Notes under the pieces: model-generated | The model's input: the letters and a program-made list of their open reading frames with translations, nothing else | What the model was told of the DNA's origin: nothing | The model's database searches: none | Part shown: one piece after another, positions 8,942 to 17,737 of the stretch | Layout: each line of letters begins with the position of its first letter | Numbering within the stretch: the first letter of the stretch is position 1 | Origin: NORP181 sp047623555 | Lineage (GTDB): Bacteria > Pseudomonadota > Alphaproteobacteria > Rhodobacterales > Rhodobacteraceae | Direction: 5' to 3' | Assembly (NCBI GenBank): GCA_047623555.1 | Contig: JBLHMP010000004.1 | Span: 8,231-72,230, forward strand | Length of the DNA: 64,000 nucleotides | Program-made: the position numbers and the translations under genes

Positions 8942-9567
8942 CCTATCAAGAAGTTGAGCAGGCCACCACAAACGTGGGACTGATCGTTATGGGAACAGTG
9001 TCAGACAACATTTCCTTGGTTTTGCTGGGCACCGGCCCTGCATTTTGGCCCATGTTCTCCGCCTCGCCCGAATGTCAGGATGGGCTACCAAACCCGGTGG
9101 ACCGCTGGTCTTTGCGGGTTGTCGGCGGCTTGGCCACACACCTCGGTGCCAAAGCGATTTATCCGTTTGGCGGGCCACCCTATGAACCCTTTATCCGCTG
9201 GGCACAGGCCTCAGGGCGCGCTTTTCAAAGCCCGGTTGGCATGTTGGTGCATGATGCGGTCGGCATGATGGTGTCCTATCGTGGGGCTTTGCAATTTGAC
9301 AAACCCTTTGCGGCCGCCTCCCCATTCGCACCAAGCCCCTGTCAGACCTGCGCTACCCAGCCCTGTACAACGGCCTGCCCGGTTGGCGCCTTAAGTGCGA
9401 CGCACAACTACGACGTCGACGCCTGCCATGCCTATCTGGACACCGAGGCCGGACAGGATTGCATGAACAACGGCTGTGCAGCCCGACGCGCCTGCCCTGT
9501 CAGCCAATTAGCCGGGCGTACCCCTGAACAATCAAACCTGCATATGAAAGCGTTTCACCACACATGA
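8938..9567 (+). CDS. Ferredoxin-like protein with two [4Fe-4S] motifs
   Basis: A 209-residue protein whose C-terminal half carries two cysteine clusters: CQTCATQPCTTACPVGAL and, about 25 residues later, a C-C-C-C set ending in CAARRACPVSQ. These fit two [4Fe-4S] centres as in bacterial dicluster ferredoxins and the C-terminal part of epoxyqueuosine reductase. The N-terminal half (GTGPAFWPMF..., YPFGGPPYEPFIRWA) matches no catalytic domain I can name. The ATG at 8938 overlaps the upstream stop and is preferred to the GTG at 8908. The end overlaps the next gene by four bases. Confidence 0.8.
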   Translation: MTYQEVEQATTNVGLIVMGTVSDNISLVLLGTGPAFWPMFSASPECQDGLPNPVDRWSLRVVGGLATHLGAKAIYPFGGPPYEPFIRWAQASGRAFQSPVGMLVHDAVGMMVSYRGALQFDKPFAAASPFAPSPCQTCATQPCTTACPVGALSATHNYDVDACHAYLDTEAGQDCMNNGCAARRACPVSQLAGRTPEQSNLHMKAFHHT

Positions 9568-10061
9568 CCCGAACCTTGATCCTGATGCGCCACGCCAAAT
9601 CGAACTGGGACTCTCCCGTCGCTGGCGACCATGCCCGCCCATTGAATGATCGGGGCCGACGATCGGCCACGGCCATGGGCAACTGGATGCGCACACAGGG
9701 CTGGATACCGGATCAGGTGCTATCCTCGTCCTCGGCCCGCACCCGTGAAACTTTTGCCAGACTGGGCTTTGTCATCGCCGGAGAGTTCACCGATGCTCTT
9801 TACCACGCCGGGCCCGACCAAATGCGCCAGACGCTTGCCCAGACCAGCGGCGAAACTGTTTTGCTACTGGGCCATAATCCGGGCATCGCAGAATTCGCCG
9901 AACAGCTGGTCCAATTGGGGCCAGACCACCCACGGTTTTACGACTACCCCACCGGCGCCACGTTGGTGGTAAAGTTCGACATAGACAACTGGGACTTATT
10001 GAAACCCGGCACTGGCATAGTTCTGGATTTCACCGTGCCCCGCGATCTGAAAATCGACTAA
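9564..10061 (+). CDS. SixA-type phosphohistidine phosphatase
   Basis: A 165-residue single-domain histidine phosphatase. The catalytic RHAKSNW motif lies at residues 9-15, a second conserved stretch is SSSARTRET, and the late histidine is in LLLGHNPGI. SixA proteins remove phosphate from phosphohistidine on signalling or phosphotransfer proteins; the actual target is unknown. It overlaps the ferredoxin-like gene by four bases and is the last gene of this plus-strand run before the convergent bzt operon. Confidence 0.88.
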   Translation: MTRTLILMRHAKSNWDSPVAGDHARPLNDRGRRSATAMGNWMRTQGWIPDQVLSSSSARTRETFARLGFVIAGEFTDALYHAGPDQMRQTLAQTSGETVLLLGHNPGIAEFAEQLVQLGPDHPRFYDYPTGATLVVKFDIDNWDLLKPGTGIVLDFTVPRDLKID

Positions 10062-10081
10062 CGCCCAAATTTCTTCTCGTC

Positions 10082-10133
10082 CTAAATACCTCCGCCGGAG
10101 GCAAAAAAGGCGCGCCCTTAGGCCCGCCTCTTT
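10082..10133. terminator. Bidirectional terminator between convergent genes, with a CTCCGCCGGAG palindrome
   Basis: ATACCTCCGCCGGAGGC (10086-10102), a palindrome common in Rhodobacterales spacers, is followed by AAAAAAGGCG-C-GCC-CTTA-GGC-C-CGCCTCTTT (10104-10133). The second is a hairpin flanked by an A-run on one side and a T-rich run on the other, as expected for a terminator serving both converging operons. Confidence 0.75.
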
Positions 10134-10153
10134 CTTCGCAATTCATCCGCGGC

Positions 10154-10945
10154 TTAATGCCCAAGGATCTGACTCAGAAACAACTGGGTGCGTGGGTTTT
10201 GTGGGTTGTTAAAGAACTCTTCTGGTTCGTTCTGCTCTACAATCTGACCCTCATCCATAAAGATCACCCGGTTCGCCACCTGACGGGCAAAGCCCATCTC
10301 ATGGGTCACAACCAGCATGGTCATACCTTCTTCGGCCAGCTGGATCATGGTATCGAGCACCTCTTTGATCATCTCCGGGTCAAGAGCGGATGTTGGTTCA
10401 TCAAACAACATGATCCTTGGCTTCATGCAAAGCGAGCGCGCAATGGCAACCCGCTGCTGCTGTCCACCAGACAATTGGCCCGGATATTTCAGCGCCTGTT
10501 CCGGGATTTTCACCTTTTCCAGGAAATGCATCGCCGTTTCTTCGGCCTCTTTCTGCGGTGTTTTACGCACCCAGATCGGCGCCAAAGTCAGGTTCTCCAG
10601 GATGGTCAGATGCGGGAACAGGTTAAAGTGCTGAAACACCATCCCCACTTCTCGCCGGATTTTGTCGATGTTTTTCAAATCATTCGACAACTCCGTCCCA
10701 TCCACCGTGATGCGACCCTTCTGGTGTTCTTCTAGCGCGTTCAGGCAGCGGATCAGGGTGGATTTACCGGACCCGGACGGGCCCGCAATGACAATCCGTT
10801 CGCCTTGGTTGACGGTCAGATTGATGTCACGCAACACATGGAATGACCCATACCATTTGTTCATGTTGCTGATTTCAATGGCGATCTCATCCGAGACCTT
10901 CATTTTGGAGCGATCGGCTGTGCGATCTGTAGCCAGTTCAGACAT
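10154..10945 (-). CDS. bztD: Amino-acid ABC transporter ATP-binding protein (BztD/AapP)
   Basis: A 263-residue ATPase of the polar amino-acid uptake class. It has Walker A GPSGSGKST (55-63), the ABC signature LSGGQQQR, Walker B IMLFDEPTSALDPEM and the H-loop VVTHEMGFA. It should energise uptake through the two permeases encoded just upstream. It is the last gene of a four-gene minus-strand operon, 12 bases after bztC. Confidence 0.95.
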   Translation of the reverse strand: MSELATDRTADRSKMKVSDEIAIEISNMNKWYGSFHVLRDINLTVNQGERIVIAGPSGSGKSTLIRCLNALEEHQKGRITVDGTELSNDLKNIDKIRREVGMVFQHFNLFPHLTILENLTLAPIWVRKTPQKEAEETAMHFLEKVKIPEQALKYPGQLSGGQQQRVAIARSLCMKPRIMLFDEPTSALDPEMIKEVLDTMIQLAEEGMTMLVVTHEMGFARQVANRVIFMDEGQIVEQNEPEEFFNNPQNPRTQLFLSQILGH

Positions 10946-10957
10946 ATTTAGGTTTCC

Positions 10958-12268
10958 TTATCTGTGGCCAGTCTGAAGCTTGCGCTCCAGATACATGGAA
11001 TAACGGGACATGGAGAAGCAGAAGATCCAGAATACCAGCGCGATAAAGCCATACAACTCCCACACGATACCATTCCAATTTGCATCCGCCCGAATTGCTG
11101 TCGAAAGACCCAGAGGGTCCAGCAGACCAATGATCGACACCAGCGTCGTATCTTTGAAGACGCCGATAAAGGTGCTGACAATGCCCGGAATCGAGATTTT
11201 CAACGCCTGCGGCATGATGATCAGCCGCTGTGCCTTCCAGTAATCTAGACCAAGACTGTCGGCCCCTTCATACTGTCCCTTTGGCAAAGCCGCCAAACCG
11301 CCGCGGATCACTTCGGCCATATAGGCCGCAGCAAACAACGTCACCATGATCAGCACCCGCAGGATGATGTCGAAATTCGTGCCCGGCGGCAAAAAGATGT
11401 TCAGCAAAGTTGACGCCACAATCAGCAGCGTAATCAGCGGAACGCCCCGGATGAATTCGATAAAGCCCACACAAAGGTATTTGACGATTATCAGGTCAGA
11501 CTGCCGCCCTAATGCCAGAACAATACCCAAAGGCAGCGAACAGGCGATGGCGACAACACCGATGGTAATCGACAACATGAACCCACCAAACAACCGGCTC
11601 CTGACCAGTTCCAAGCCAAATGGCGCCACAGTGTTCAACATGTCCGTGACGTAACCGGACAGCACAAACCACCAGATCAACGCCACAACCACGGCCGCGA
11701 TAATGCCCACCAGTTCACTCATGGTGGCCGCTACGAATTTGAAAACGTAGAAAGCAATCACAAAACCGGCAATGGCTGCCAGCGGACCCCAGACTGTCCC
11801 GCCCCACAAAAGCCATGGGAACAGGAACGGAAAGATCGCCGTAAACCAGATCAGCTTTTTCGGAACGGATTCTGCAAACAGGATCGGGCCAAGCGCCACG
11901 CCCATCAGAACAAAGGCAGCAATCGGACGCCAATAAAGGTCGGATGGGTAAAAGCCAAACATCAGCTGAACCCAACGTTCCCGGATCACGCCCCAACAGG
12001 CACCACTGGTGTGGCCCTTTTCCTGCCCCAATGCCACGAGGATATCGCGACACTCAGACAAAGAGTTGGACTCCCAGGTCGGGGACAACACCCAAGGCAA
12101 AAATTCGTAAAGAACATAAGCCAAGGCAGCGATAACCAAAATTGTCAGTACGGTGTTGAACCAACCAGAGAACAAGCGGCTGTGAAACCAACCAACAATG
12201 CCCACGGTTGAGGCTGGTGGCTCTTGCTCGGCGAGCATTTTAGTACGTGTATACGCTACATCAGACAT
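10958..12268 (-). CDS. bztC: Amino-acid ABC transporter permease (BztC/AapM)
   Basis: A 436-residue inner-membrane permease with about eight hydrophobic segments; the C-terminal half holds the His/Glu-type permease domain with the cytoplasmic EAA-like loop (residues ~350-380, EGADSLGLDYWKAQRLI). The length fits BztC (about 435) better than AapM (about 385). The start at 12268 follows a textbook GGAGGAGCG site and lies one base after the bztB stop; a longer frame upstream would run into bztB. It pairs with BztB to form the membrane channel. Confidence 0.93.
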   Translation of the reverse strand: MSDVAYTRTKMLAEQEPPASTVGIVGWFHSRLFSGWFNTVLTILVIAALAYVLYEFLPWVLSPTWESNSLSECRDILVALGQEKGHTSGACWGVIRERWVQLMFGFYPSDLYWRPIAAFVLMGVALGPILFAESVPKKLIWFTAIFPFLFPWLLWGGTVWGPLAAIAGFVIAFYVFKFVAATMSELVGIIAAVVVALIWWFVLSGYVTDMLNTVAPFGLELVRSRLFGGFMLSITIGVVAIACSLPLGIVLALGRQSDLIIVKYLCVGFIEFIRGVPLITLLIVASTLLNIFLPPGTNFDIILRVLIMVTLFAAAYMAEVIRGGLAALPKGQYEGADSLGLDYWKAQRLIIMPQALKISIPGIVSTFIGVFKDTTLVSIIGLLDPLGLSTAIRADANWNGIVWELYGFIALVFWIFCFSMSRYSMYLERKLQTGHR

Positions 12269-12269
12269 A

Positions 12270-13538
12270 TCAACGCTCCTCCAGTTTGACGGATTCATTG
12301 TACCAGTTCATCAACGCCGAAATGCTCAGAGAGATAGACAGGTAAACCAACATCATAAGCATGATACTCTCAAGCTCTTTGCCGGTTTGGTTCATCGTGA
12401 TGCCACCCAATGTCCCGGTGATGTCCATATACCCAACGGCAATGGCCAAAGACGAGTTCTTGGTCAGGTTCAGATAGTTCGAGATCAGGGGCGGAATAAT
12501 CACCCGCAAGGCCTGAGGTAGAACAACCAGCGACATGATCTTACCGGATCGTATCCCCAGCGCCTCGGCGGCCTCGGTTTGACCTTTGGCAATCGCCAAA
12601 ATACCTGCCCGCACGATTTCGGCGATGAATGCCGCCGTATAAAGCGACAAGGCGAGCCAGAGCGCGATCAACGAGTTGCGTAAATGCGTGCCGCCCTTAA
12701 AGTTAAAGCCCTTAAGTTCGGGATAGCCGAAATGAAAGCCAAGAATGGCGAGCAAAATGCCCATTGGCACAACGATCAATCCCAGTCGTAAATACCAGGT
12801 CGTTGGCCGCTCGCCGGTTGAATCCTGAACTTTGTTGGCCCGGCGTTTCACCAGGCCCGACGCCCAGATACCGCCGGCAAGAACAATCAAAATAGCAACC
12901 AGATCAAGGCTGATATCAAAGCGGATGCTAGAATTTCCAAACAGATGAATGTCGCCAAACCCTCGGCTGAACAACGGTTCAGGCAGGTAAACCCCGCGAT
13001 TGGTCACCGCGACACTATCGTTCAGCATCAGGCTGGCAGTTGCATTATCGCCTCTGAACGCCTTTGGTGCCGGAAGCGTTTCAATCATGATTGCCATGCT
13101 GAGAACGATCCACAGCAACACCGGAATGTTGCGGAATGTTTCCACATAAACCGCCATCAGCCGTGAAACCAACCAATTGTTGGACAGCCGCAGAACGCCA
13201 ATGACAACACCCAGAATGGTTGCTGCGATACAGCCAAGAACGGCCACCACCAGAGTGTTCAGCAGGCCAATAATGGCCGCCCGTAAATGTGTGTCTTGCG
13301 AGCTATATTCCAGCAGACGCTGATTGATGTCATAGCCTGCCGGTTGAGTAAGATAGCCAAAGCTGATCGGCTTGCCCAATGTGGCCAGGTTCTGTGCGGT
13401 ATTGCTGATAAGCCAGCCAACCAGAACCATGAACCCGAATAAGGCAATAACTTGGATGGTTCCTGATCGGTACCGCGAATCGTAAAGGAGCATTGAAAGC
13501 CGAAACGACTCCTTTGGCGGGTCTGTAAGTGTGGTCAT
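12270..13538 (-). CDS. bztB: Amino-acid ABC transporter permease (BztB/AapQ)
   Basis: A 422-residue permease of the same class as the next gene. It begins with a cytoplasmic N-terminus and a membrane helix (VIALFGFMVLVGWLIS). The C-terminal domain carries EAAEALGIRSGKIMSLVVLPQALR, the loop that docks on the ATPase (split here: EAAEALGIRSGK, then LPQALRVIIPPL). The large periplasmic insert in mid-protein is typical of this Bzt/Aap subfamily. The substrate range in characterised relatives is glutamate, glutamine, aspartate and asparagine, or amino acids in general. Confidence 0.93.
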   Translation of the reverse strand: MTTLTDPPKESFRLSMLLYDSRYRSGTIQVIALFGFMVLVGWLISNTAQNLATLGKPISFGYLTQPAGYDINQRLLEYSSQDTHLRAAIIGLLNTLVVAVLGCIAATILGVVIGVLRLSNNWLVSRLMAVYVETFRNIPVLLWIVLSMAIMIETLPAPKAFRGDNATASLMLNDSVAVTNRGVYLPEPLFSRGFGDIHLFGNSSIRFDISLDLVAILIVLAGGIWASGLVKRRANKVQDSTGERPTTWYLRLGLIVVPMGILLAILGFHFGYPELKGFNFKGGTHLRNSLIALWLALSLYTAAFIAEIVRAGILAIAKGQTEAAEALGIRSGKIMSLVVLPQALRVIIPPLISNYLNLTKNSSLAIAVGYMDITGTLGGITMNQTGKELESIMLMMLVYLSISLSISALMNWYNESVKLEER

Positions 13539-13626
13539 ATCCAGACATCCCTGTTGTATTCAGATCTTGTCGACTGGCTGGGTTTCCCCCAACTCTGCAA
13601 AGATAGAAAATTTGTTCCCTAAAAGC

Positions 13627-13657
13627 AAAAAGGGCGCAGGATTAACCTGCGCCCTTT
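13627..13657 (-). terminator. Strong hairpin between bztA and bztB
   Basis: AAAGGGCGCAGG and CCTGCGCCCTTT are perfectly complementary around a five-base loop. On the minus strand the hairpin is followed by TTTTTGCTTTT. It sits just after the binding-protein gene and before the permeases, a usual place for partial termination that gives more binding protein than membrane components. Confidence 0.9.
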
Positions 13658-13669
13658 CCGGAATGTTTT

Positions 13670-14686
13670 TTAACGGAACGGAGGTGAATACAGCAGACCA
13701 CCATCAGTCCATTGGGCGTTCAGACCACGCGCCAGACCAATTGGAGTTTCTTCGCCAATGTTTTTGGCAAAGATTTCACCGTAGTTACCACCAACAGAAA
13801 TCGCCGCTTTGGCCCAACCGGCGTCAAGACCCAGCATCTCGCCCAGAGTACCTTCGGTACCCAACAGACGGTTGATTTCAGGATTGTCGGTGCCAGTAGA
13901 CATTTCAGCCAGATTGGCCGACGTCACACCTAGTTCTTCGGCTGTTACCAAAGCGTTCAGCGTCCAGCGAACCACATCACCCCATTCGTTGTCGCCGTGA
14001 CGGACCAATGGGCCCAGCGGCTCTTTCGAGATGATTTCAGGCAGCAGAACGTGATCGCCCGGATTTTCGAACGTCGCACGTGTCGCGGCCAGACCGGATG
14101 CGTCTGTGGTGTAAACATCACATGCACCAGCAAGGTACTGTTGCTGAGCTTCGGCGTTGGTTTCAATTGGAACCGGCTCATAGCTGATGTTGTTGATGCG
14201 GAAATAGTCGGCCAGGTTTAGTTCGGTTGTTGTACCGGTTTGGATACAGACGGTCGCGCCGTCCAGATCTTTGGCCGAGGACACACCCAGATCTTTCGGA
14301 ACCATAAAGCCCTGACCGTCATAATAGTTTACACCAACAAAGGTGAACTTCAGGTCAACATCACGGCTGAATGTCCATGTTGTGTTACGTGCCAGCAAGT
14401 CGATTTCGCCCGATGCCAGTGCGGTAAAACGTGTTTTACCTGTGGTCGGAACGAATTCAACGGCATTGCCATCACCCAAAACAGCGGCTGCAACAGCACG
14501 GCAAAGCGTAACATCAAAGCCACCCCATGTGCCATTTGCGTCTGGCGCAGCAAAGCCGACCAGACCTGTAGAAACGCCGCAATTCAGTTTTCCACGGGCC
14601 TTAACGTCGTCCAGCGTACCAGCCGCTGCAGCACCTGCTGCAAGGGCGGCGACGGTGAGCGCGCCAAAAAAAACGGTTTTTGTCAT
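13670..14686 (-). CDS. bztA: Periplasmic amino-acid-binding protein (BztA/AapJ)
   Basis: A 338-residue solute-binding protein with a clear signal peptide (MTKTVFFGALTVAALAAG, then AAAAG before the mature TLDDVKARGKLNCGVSTG). The bacterial family-3 SBP fold is seen in GFDVTLCRAVAAAVLG and FTALASGEIDLLARNTTWTF. The ATG at 14686 is preceded by AGGAAGAGGTAACT, a good ribosome-binding site; the open frame upstream is not used because it would bury the signal peptide. First gene of the bztABCD operon, separated from bztB by a hairpin at 13627-13657. Confidence 0.95.
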   Translation of the reverse strand: MTKTVFFGALTVAALAAGAAAAGTLDDVKARGKLNCGVSTGLVGFAAPDANGTWGGFDVTLCRAVAAAVLGDGNAVEFVPTTGKTRFTALASGEIDLLARNTTWTFSRDVDLKFTFVGVNYYDGQGFMVPKDLGVSSAKDLDGATVCIQTGTTTELNLADYFRINNISYEPVPIETNAEAQQQYLAGACDVYTTDASGLAATRATFENPGDHVLLPEIISKEPLGPLVRHGDNEWGDVVRWTLNALVTAEELGVTSANLAEMSTGTDNPEINRLLGTEGTLGEMLGLDAGWAKAAISVGGNYGEIFAKNIGEETPIGLARGLNAQWTDGGLLYSPPFR

Positions 14687-14883
14687 AGTTACCTCTTCCT
14701 GATTGTCCGCCCCGCAACGAGCGGCCTCCTGGCCTTTTTGGCCAGTATTTTCCCCCAAAGCGAGGTTGCCCCCCTTTAGTGGGTCCAAGTTTGGTCGCAA
14801 ACATCAACAAACGTCAAGGGTTTGATCACAGGAATTGCTCGCCCAAAGGCGAGACTTCCGCTTGGTAAACGTTTTGAGAGGGT

Positions 14884-15597
14884 TCAGTCAGGCAGCCCGG
14901 CCATTTCGTAAAACCGCGCAGCATGCAGAAATGCCAGTCTTTTTATGTCCGACAGAGCATCAGCTTCGTCATCCTGACCCCATTTTTCATGCTGCCAGAT
15001 TTCATCCAACCGCGACAAGAACCAGACTTTTTCCGGTTCTTTCCACTGTAAAACAACGGAAAATCCAAGAACGAGAGATCCAGACAGGCTCACCAAATCG
15101 TGAAATCCGGCCAATTGGTAGGGTGACATGGTGTGAACCATTTTTGTTAACGTGTTCAGTGCCTTGCCATCCTGGGCCTGATGGATGACGCCGCTGCGTG
15201 TTTGCAGCCGAACGCCTAATTTTTTTGCGGCCCAGTCCAATGCTGGGTCCCATTGCACCGTTTGACGGGCCACCAATTCCTCTGGGGTGTCCGCGCGATA
15301 GCACAACAGGTCCGAATCCCCATAGGCCGCCAGCATGTCAGCGACCTCGGCATGCTGATGGGTAACCTTGTCGATCGCGGCATTCGCCGTGCGGGTTACA
15401 GGCATGGTTGCCGGATCAATCTTGTTGCCCTGCGCCTCCCATTCCGCCGCCACCGCATCCGCCATCGCCCGCGTCGGCAGCAACAACGACGCCTTGGCCG
15501 GGGTTTTCACCGCGCGGCTATCCAAAGCTATGGTAAAACCGTCGCCTTCAGGGATGACATGTGTTGTTTGCCAAAATCGTGCGGGGGCGTCGCTCAT
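14884..15597 (-). CDS. ATP12-family F1-ATPase assembly chaperone
   Basis: A 237-residue member of the ATP12 family, found in alphaproteobacteria and mitochondria, where it binds the F1 alpha subunit before assembly. Family features include an N-terminal FTIALDSRAVKTPAK, LPTRAMADAVAAEWEAQ, the CYRADTPEELVARQ block and WDPALDWA. The start at 15597 overlaps the HAD gene stop (ATGA), and the longer upstream frame is discarded. It closes the crcB-rluC-HAD-atp12 run of overlapping genes, which is a common Rhodobacterales order. Confidence 0.93.
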   Translation of the reverse strand: MSDAPARFWQTTHVIPEGDGFTIALDSRAVKTPAKASLLLPTRAMADAVAAEWEAQGNKIDPATMPVTRTANAAIDKVTHQHAEVADMLAAYGDSDLLCYRADTPEELVARQTVQWDPALDWAAKKLGVRLQTRSGVIHQAQDGKALNTLTKMVHTMSPYQLAGFHDLVSLSGSLVLGFSVVLQWKEPEKVWFLSRLDEIWQHEKWGQDDEADALSDIKRLAFLHAARFYEMAGLPD

Positions 15598-16277
15598 GCG
15601 TCTTCTTTCCAAATGGTATTCAGGGCCTGTGGCAGCTCTGCAAACGTGTCAATAATCCGCGCCGCACTGCCGAGTTCGCTCACCGGGTGATAGCCCCAAC
15701 TGACACCAATCCCGGTCACGCCCGCGGCCTGCGCCATATCCATGTCAAAGCTGGTATCGCCGATCATCACAGTGTTTTCGCGCTCTACCCCGGCCTCGGA
15801 CATGGCCGTTTCAATCATCGACGGATGCGGTTTGGACGGATGGTGGTCGGCAACCTGACGGGTGATGAACATCCGCTCAAGCCCATGATCGGCGATCAAG
15901 GCATCAAGACCCCGTTGCGATTTTCCTGTCGCCACACCCAACAGGTTTTCCGGGGTAGCCGCCAACTGGTCCAGCATCGCGCGCGCTCCGGGGTAGAGCG
16001 GCGACAATTTGGCCGACCCCAACCGCAAACTGCGGCTGTGATAGGTTTCTTTATAAGCGGCTACCAATTTGTCATGGGTCGCCGCCGTCAAATCCGGGGC
16101 CAGCCGCACCATGGCAAGATCAAGCGACAGACCAACAATCGACAAAACCTCCTGGGGCGAAGGCTCTGGCAGGTTGTTCTGGTCAAACGCGCCCTTCATT
16201 GCCCCCAGAATACTCGCCTGACTGTCCACCAACGTACCGTCCATATCAAATATGATCAGCCGCAGCGGTTTGTTCAC
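15594..16277 (-). CDS. HAD-superfamily hydrolase, phosphoglycolate-phosphatase-like
   Basis: A 227-residue HAD phosphatase. Motif I is FDMDGTLVDS (residues ~9-18), motif II lies in GVATGKSQRG, and motif IV is MIGDTSFDMDMA. The alpha-helical cap between motifs I and II is of the phosphoglycolate phosphatase/beta-phosphoglucomutase type. The substrate cannot be told from sequence. It overlaps rluC at its start and atp12 at its end by four bases each. Confidence 0.88.
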   Translation of the reverse strand: MNKPLRLIIFDMDGTLVDSQASILGAMKGAFDQNNLPEPSPQEVLSIVGLSLDLAMVRLAPDLTAATHDKLVAAYKETYHSRSLRLGSAKLSPLYPGARAMLDQLAATPENLLGVATGKSQRGLDALIADHGLERMFITRQVADHHPSKPHPSMIETAMSEAGVERENTVMIGDTSFDMDMAQAAGVTGIGVSWGYHPVSELGSAARIIDTFAELPQALNTIWKEDA

Positions 16278-17314
16278 TCCAATTCCTCAAACGGATCTTC
16301 GGGCACATCGGACGCCGCCCATTGGAAGGTATCCCAAGTGTCCTTCATGTGATCGGACATCGGCGCCGTCAGGTGCAATTGCGCCTGTGTCACCGGATGT
16401 TCAATGCGCAAAGACCGCGCGTGCAGGTGCAGTTTCTTGGAAATGTCGCCGCCAAGATGCGCGCCCCAGCCATCGCCAAGGTTATCCTGACCCGAGCCGC
16501 CATATTTGCCGTCGCCAATAATCGGATGGCCAATCTCGGCCATATGCGCGCGCAATTGGTGGGTGCGTCCGGTGATCGGCACCAACGCCATCCACGCACA
16601 GCGTTTCGCCGCTGACGAAAGCACCGCGTAATCGGTCGTGGCGCGTTTGGCGCCTTCGGTCCGGTCAACTTCGCGCGGATGCACACAGACCATTTTTTCG
16701 CCTTCACCGTGGCCACCACCCATGGCTTTCATCAGACCGTATTTGATAGTGCCCATTTTGGGATGGGGAACGCCAGCAACAGCAGCCCAATAAATCTTGC
16801 GGGTTTCGCGATGCCGGAACGACGCGGTCAGCGCTGCCGCAACCACGCGGGTGCGGGCCATCAGCAGAACGCCAGAGGTGTCTTTGTCGAGTCGATGCAC
16901 CAGCCGTGGTTTTTCATCGAGATCAAAACACAATGCTTCGGCCAAGCCATCAACATGGCGGGTCTGGCCGCTGCCCCCTTGCACCGCGAGCCCGGAAGGC
17001 TTGTTGAGCGCCAGCACATGGTCATCACGATAGATCACACAGGAGCGGATCATTTTGGCATCGGCATCAGACACCCGCGTCGGGGCAGGCCCCGGACGGT
17101 GCTGTGAATCCGACAACGGCGGAATGCGAATCTGTTGTCCGGTCTCAACCCGGGTCGACGCCTTGACCCGGCCGCCATCTACGCGGATTTCGCCCTTGCG
17201 GCACATCTTTTCGATGCGCCCCTGCGCCACATGCGGAAACAGGCGGCGGAACCACCGATCAAGCCGTTGGTCGGTATCGCCCTCTTCGACGGTTACGATC
17301 TGAACATCACTCAT
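16274..17314 (-). CDS. rluC: 23S rRNA pseudouridine synthase, RluC/RluD type
   Basis: A 346-residue RluA-family enzyme. It has an N-terminal S4 RNA-binding domain (about 14-75, RLDRWFRRLFP) and a catalytic domain with RLVHRLDKDTSGVLLMA, where the Asp of RLDKD is the nucleophile. It converts specific uridines of 23S rRNA, or possibly tRNA, to pseudouridine. RluC is the usual assignment in this neighbourhood, but RluD-like specificity cannot be excluded. It overlaps crcB and the HAD gene by four bases. Confidence 0.9.
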   Translation of the reverse strand: MSDVQIVTVEEGDTDQRLDRWFRRLFPHVAQGRIEKMCRKGEIRVDGGRVKASTRVETGQQIRIPPLSDSQHRPGPAPTRVSDADAKMIRSCVIYRDDHVLALNKPSGLAVQGGSGQTRHVDGLAEALCFDLDEKPRLVHRLDKDTSGVLLMARTRVVAAALTASFRHRETRKIYWAAVAGVPHPKMGTIKYGLMKAMGGGHGEGEKMVCVHPREVDRTEGAKRATTDYAVLSSAAKRCAWMALVPITGRTHQLRAHMAEIGHPIIGDGKYGGSGQDNLGDGWGAHLGGDISKKLHLHARSLRIEHPVTQAQLHLTAPMSDHMKDTWDTFQWAASDVPEDPFEELE

Positions 17315-17691
17315 GCCAATACTCCACGCGTCAGGATCATGCCCAACGCCAATGCTGCGATGGATACACCCACCGAAATTCCTATGTAGAGCATCGCCGG
17401 CCCGATCGCTCCGCGTTCAAACAATGTAATCGTCTCGAGCGAGAATGCCGAAAACGTAGTAAACCCGCCAAGGATACCGGTCATCACAAACGGCCCATAA
17501 TGGGTCAGGCCGCGCTGAGCTGCGAATATCACAAATACGCCCATCAGGAACGATCCGATTACATTGACGGTGATAATCGCCAGCGGAAATTCCTGATGAC
17601 CAAACAGACGGACCACGCCAACACCAGTCAAATACCGAAGCGACGCCCCGATTGCGCCACCAAGCGCCACAAGAGATATAGTTGAAATCAT
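17311..17691 (-). CDS. crcB: Fluoride exporter CrcB/Fluc
   Basis: A 126-residue protein with four membrane helices and the CrcB signatures GGAIGASLRY, VNVIGSFLMG (containing the conserved Asn) and GILGGFTTFSAFSLE. Dual-topology dimers of this family export fluoride. No fluoride riboswitch is visible in the short gap before it. First gene of the crcB-rluC-HAD-atp12 run. Confidence 0.94.
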   Translation of the reverse strand: MISTISLVALGGAIGASLRYLTGVGVVRLFGHQEFPLAIITVNVIGSFLMGVFVIFAAQRGLTHYGPFVMTGILGGFTTFSAFSLETITLFERGAIGPAMLYIGISVGVSIAALALGMILTRGVLA

Positions 17692-17737
17692 CGCCAGTCT
17701 GTCGCGCGCTATGACGACTTTGTCAAGTTATGCTGTG

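Noticed and set aside
17692..17737. Fluoride riboswitch ahead of crcB
   Set aside because: The visible gap is only 46 bases and lacks the expected pseudoknot elements.
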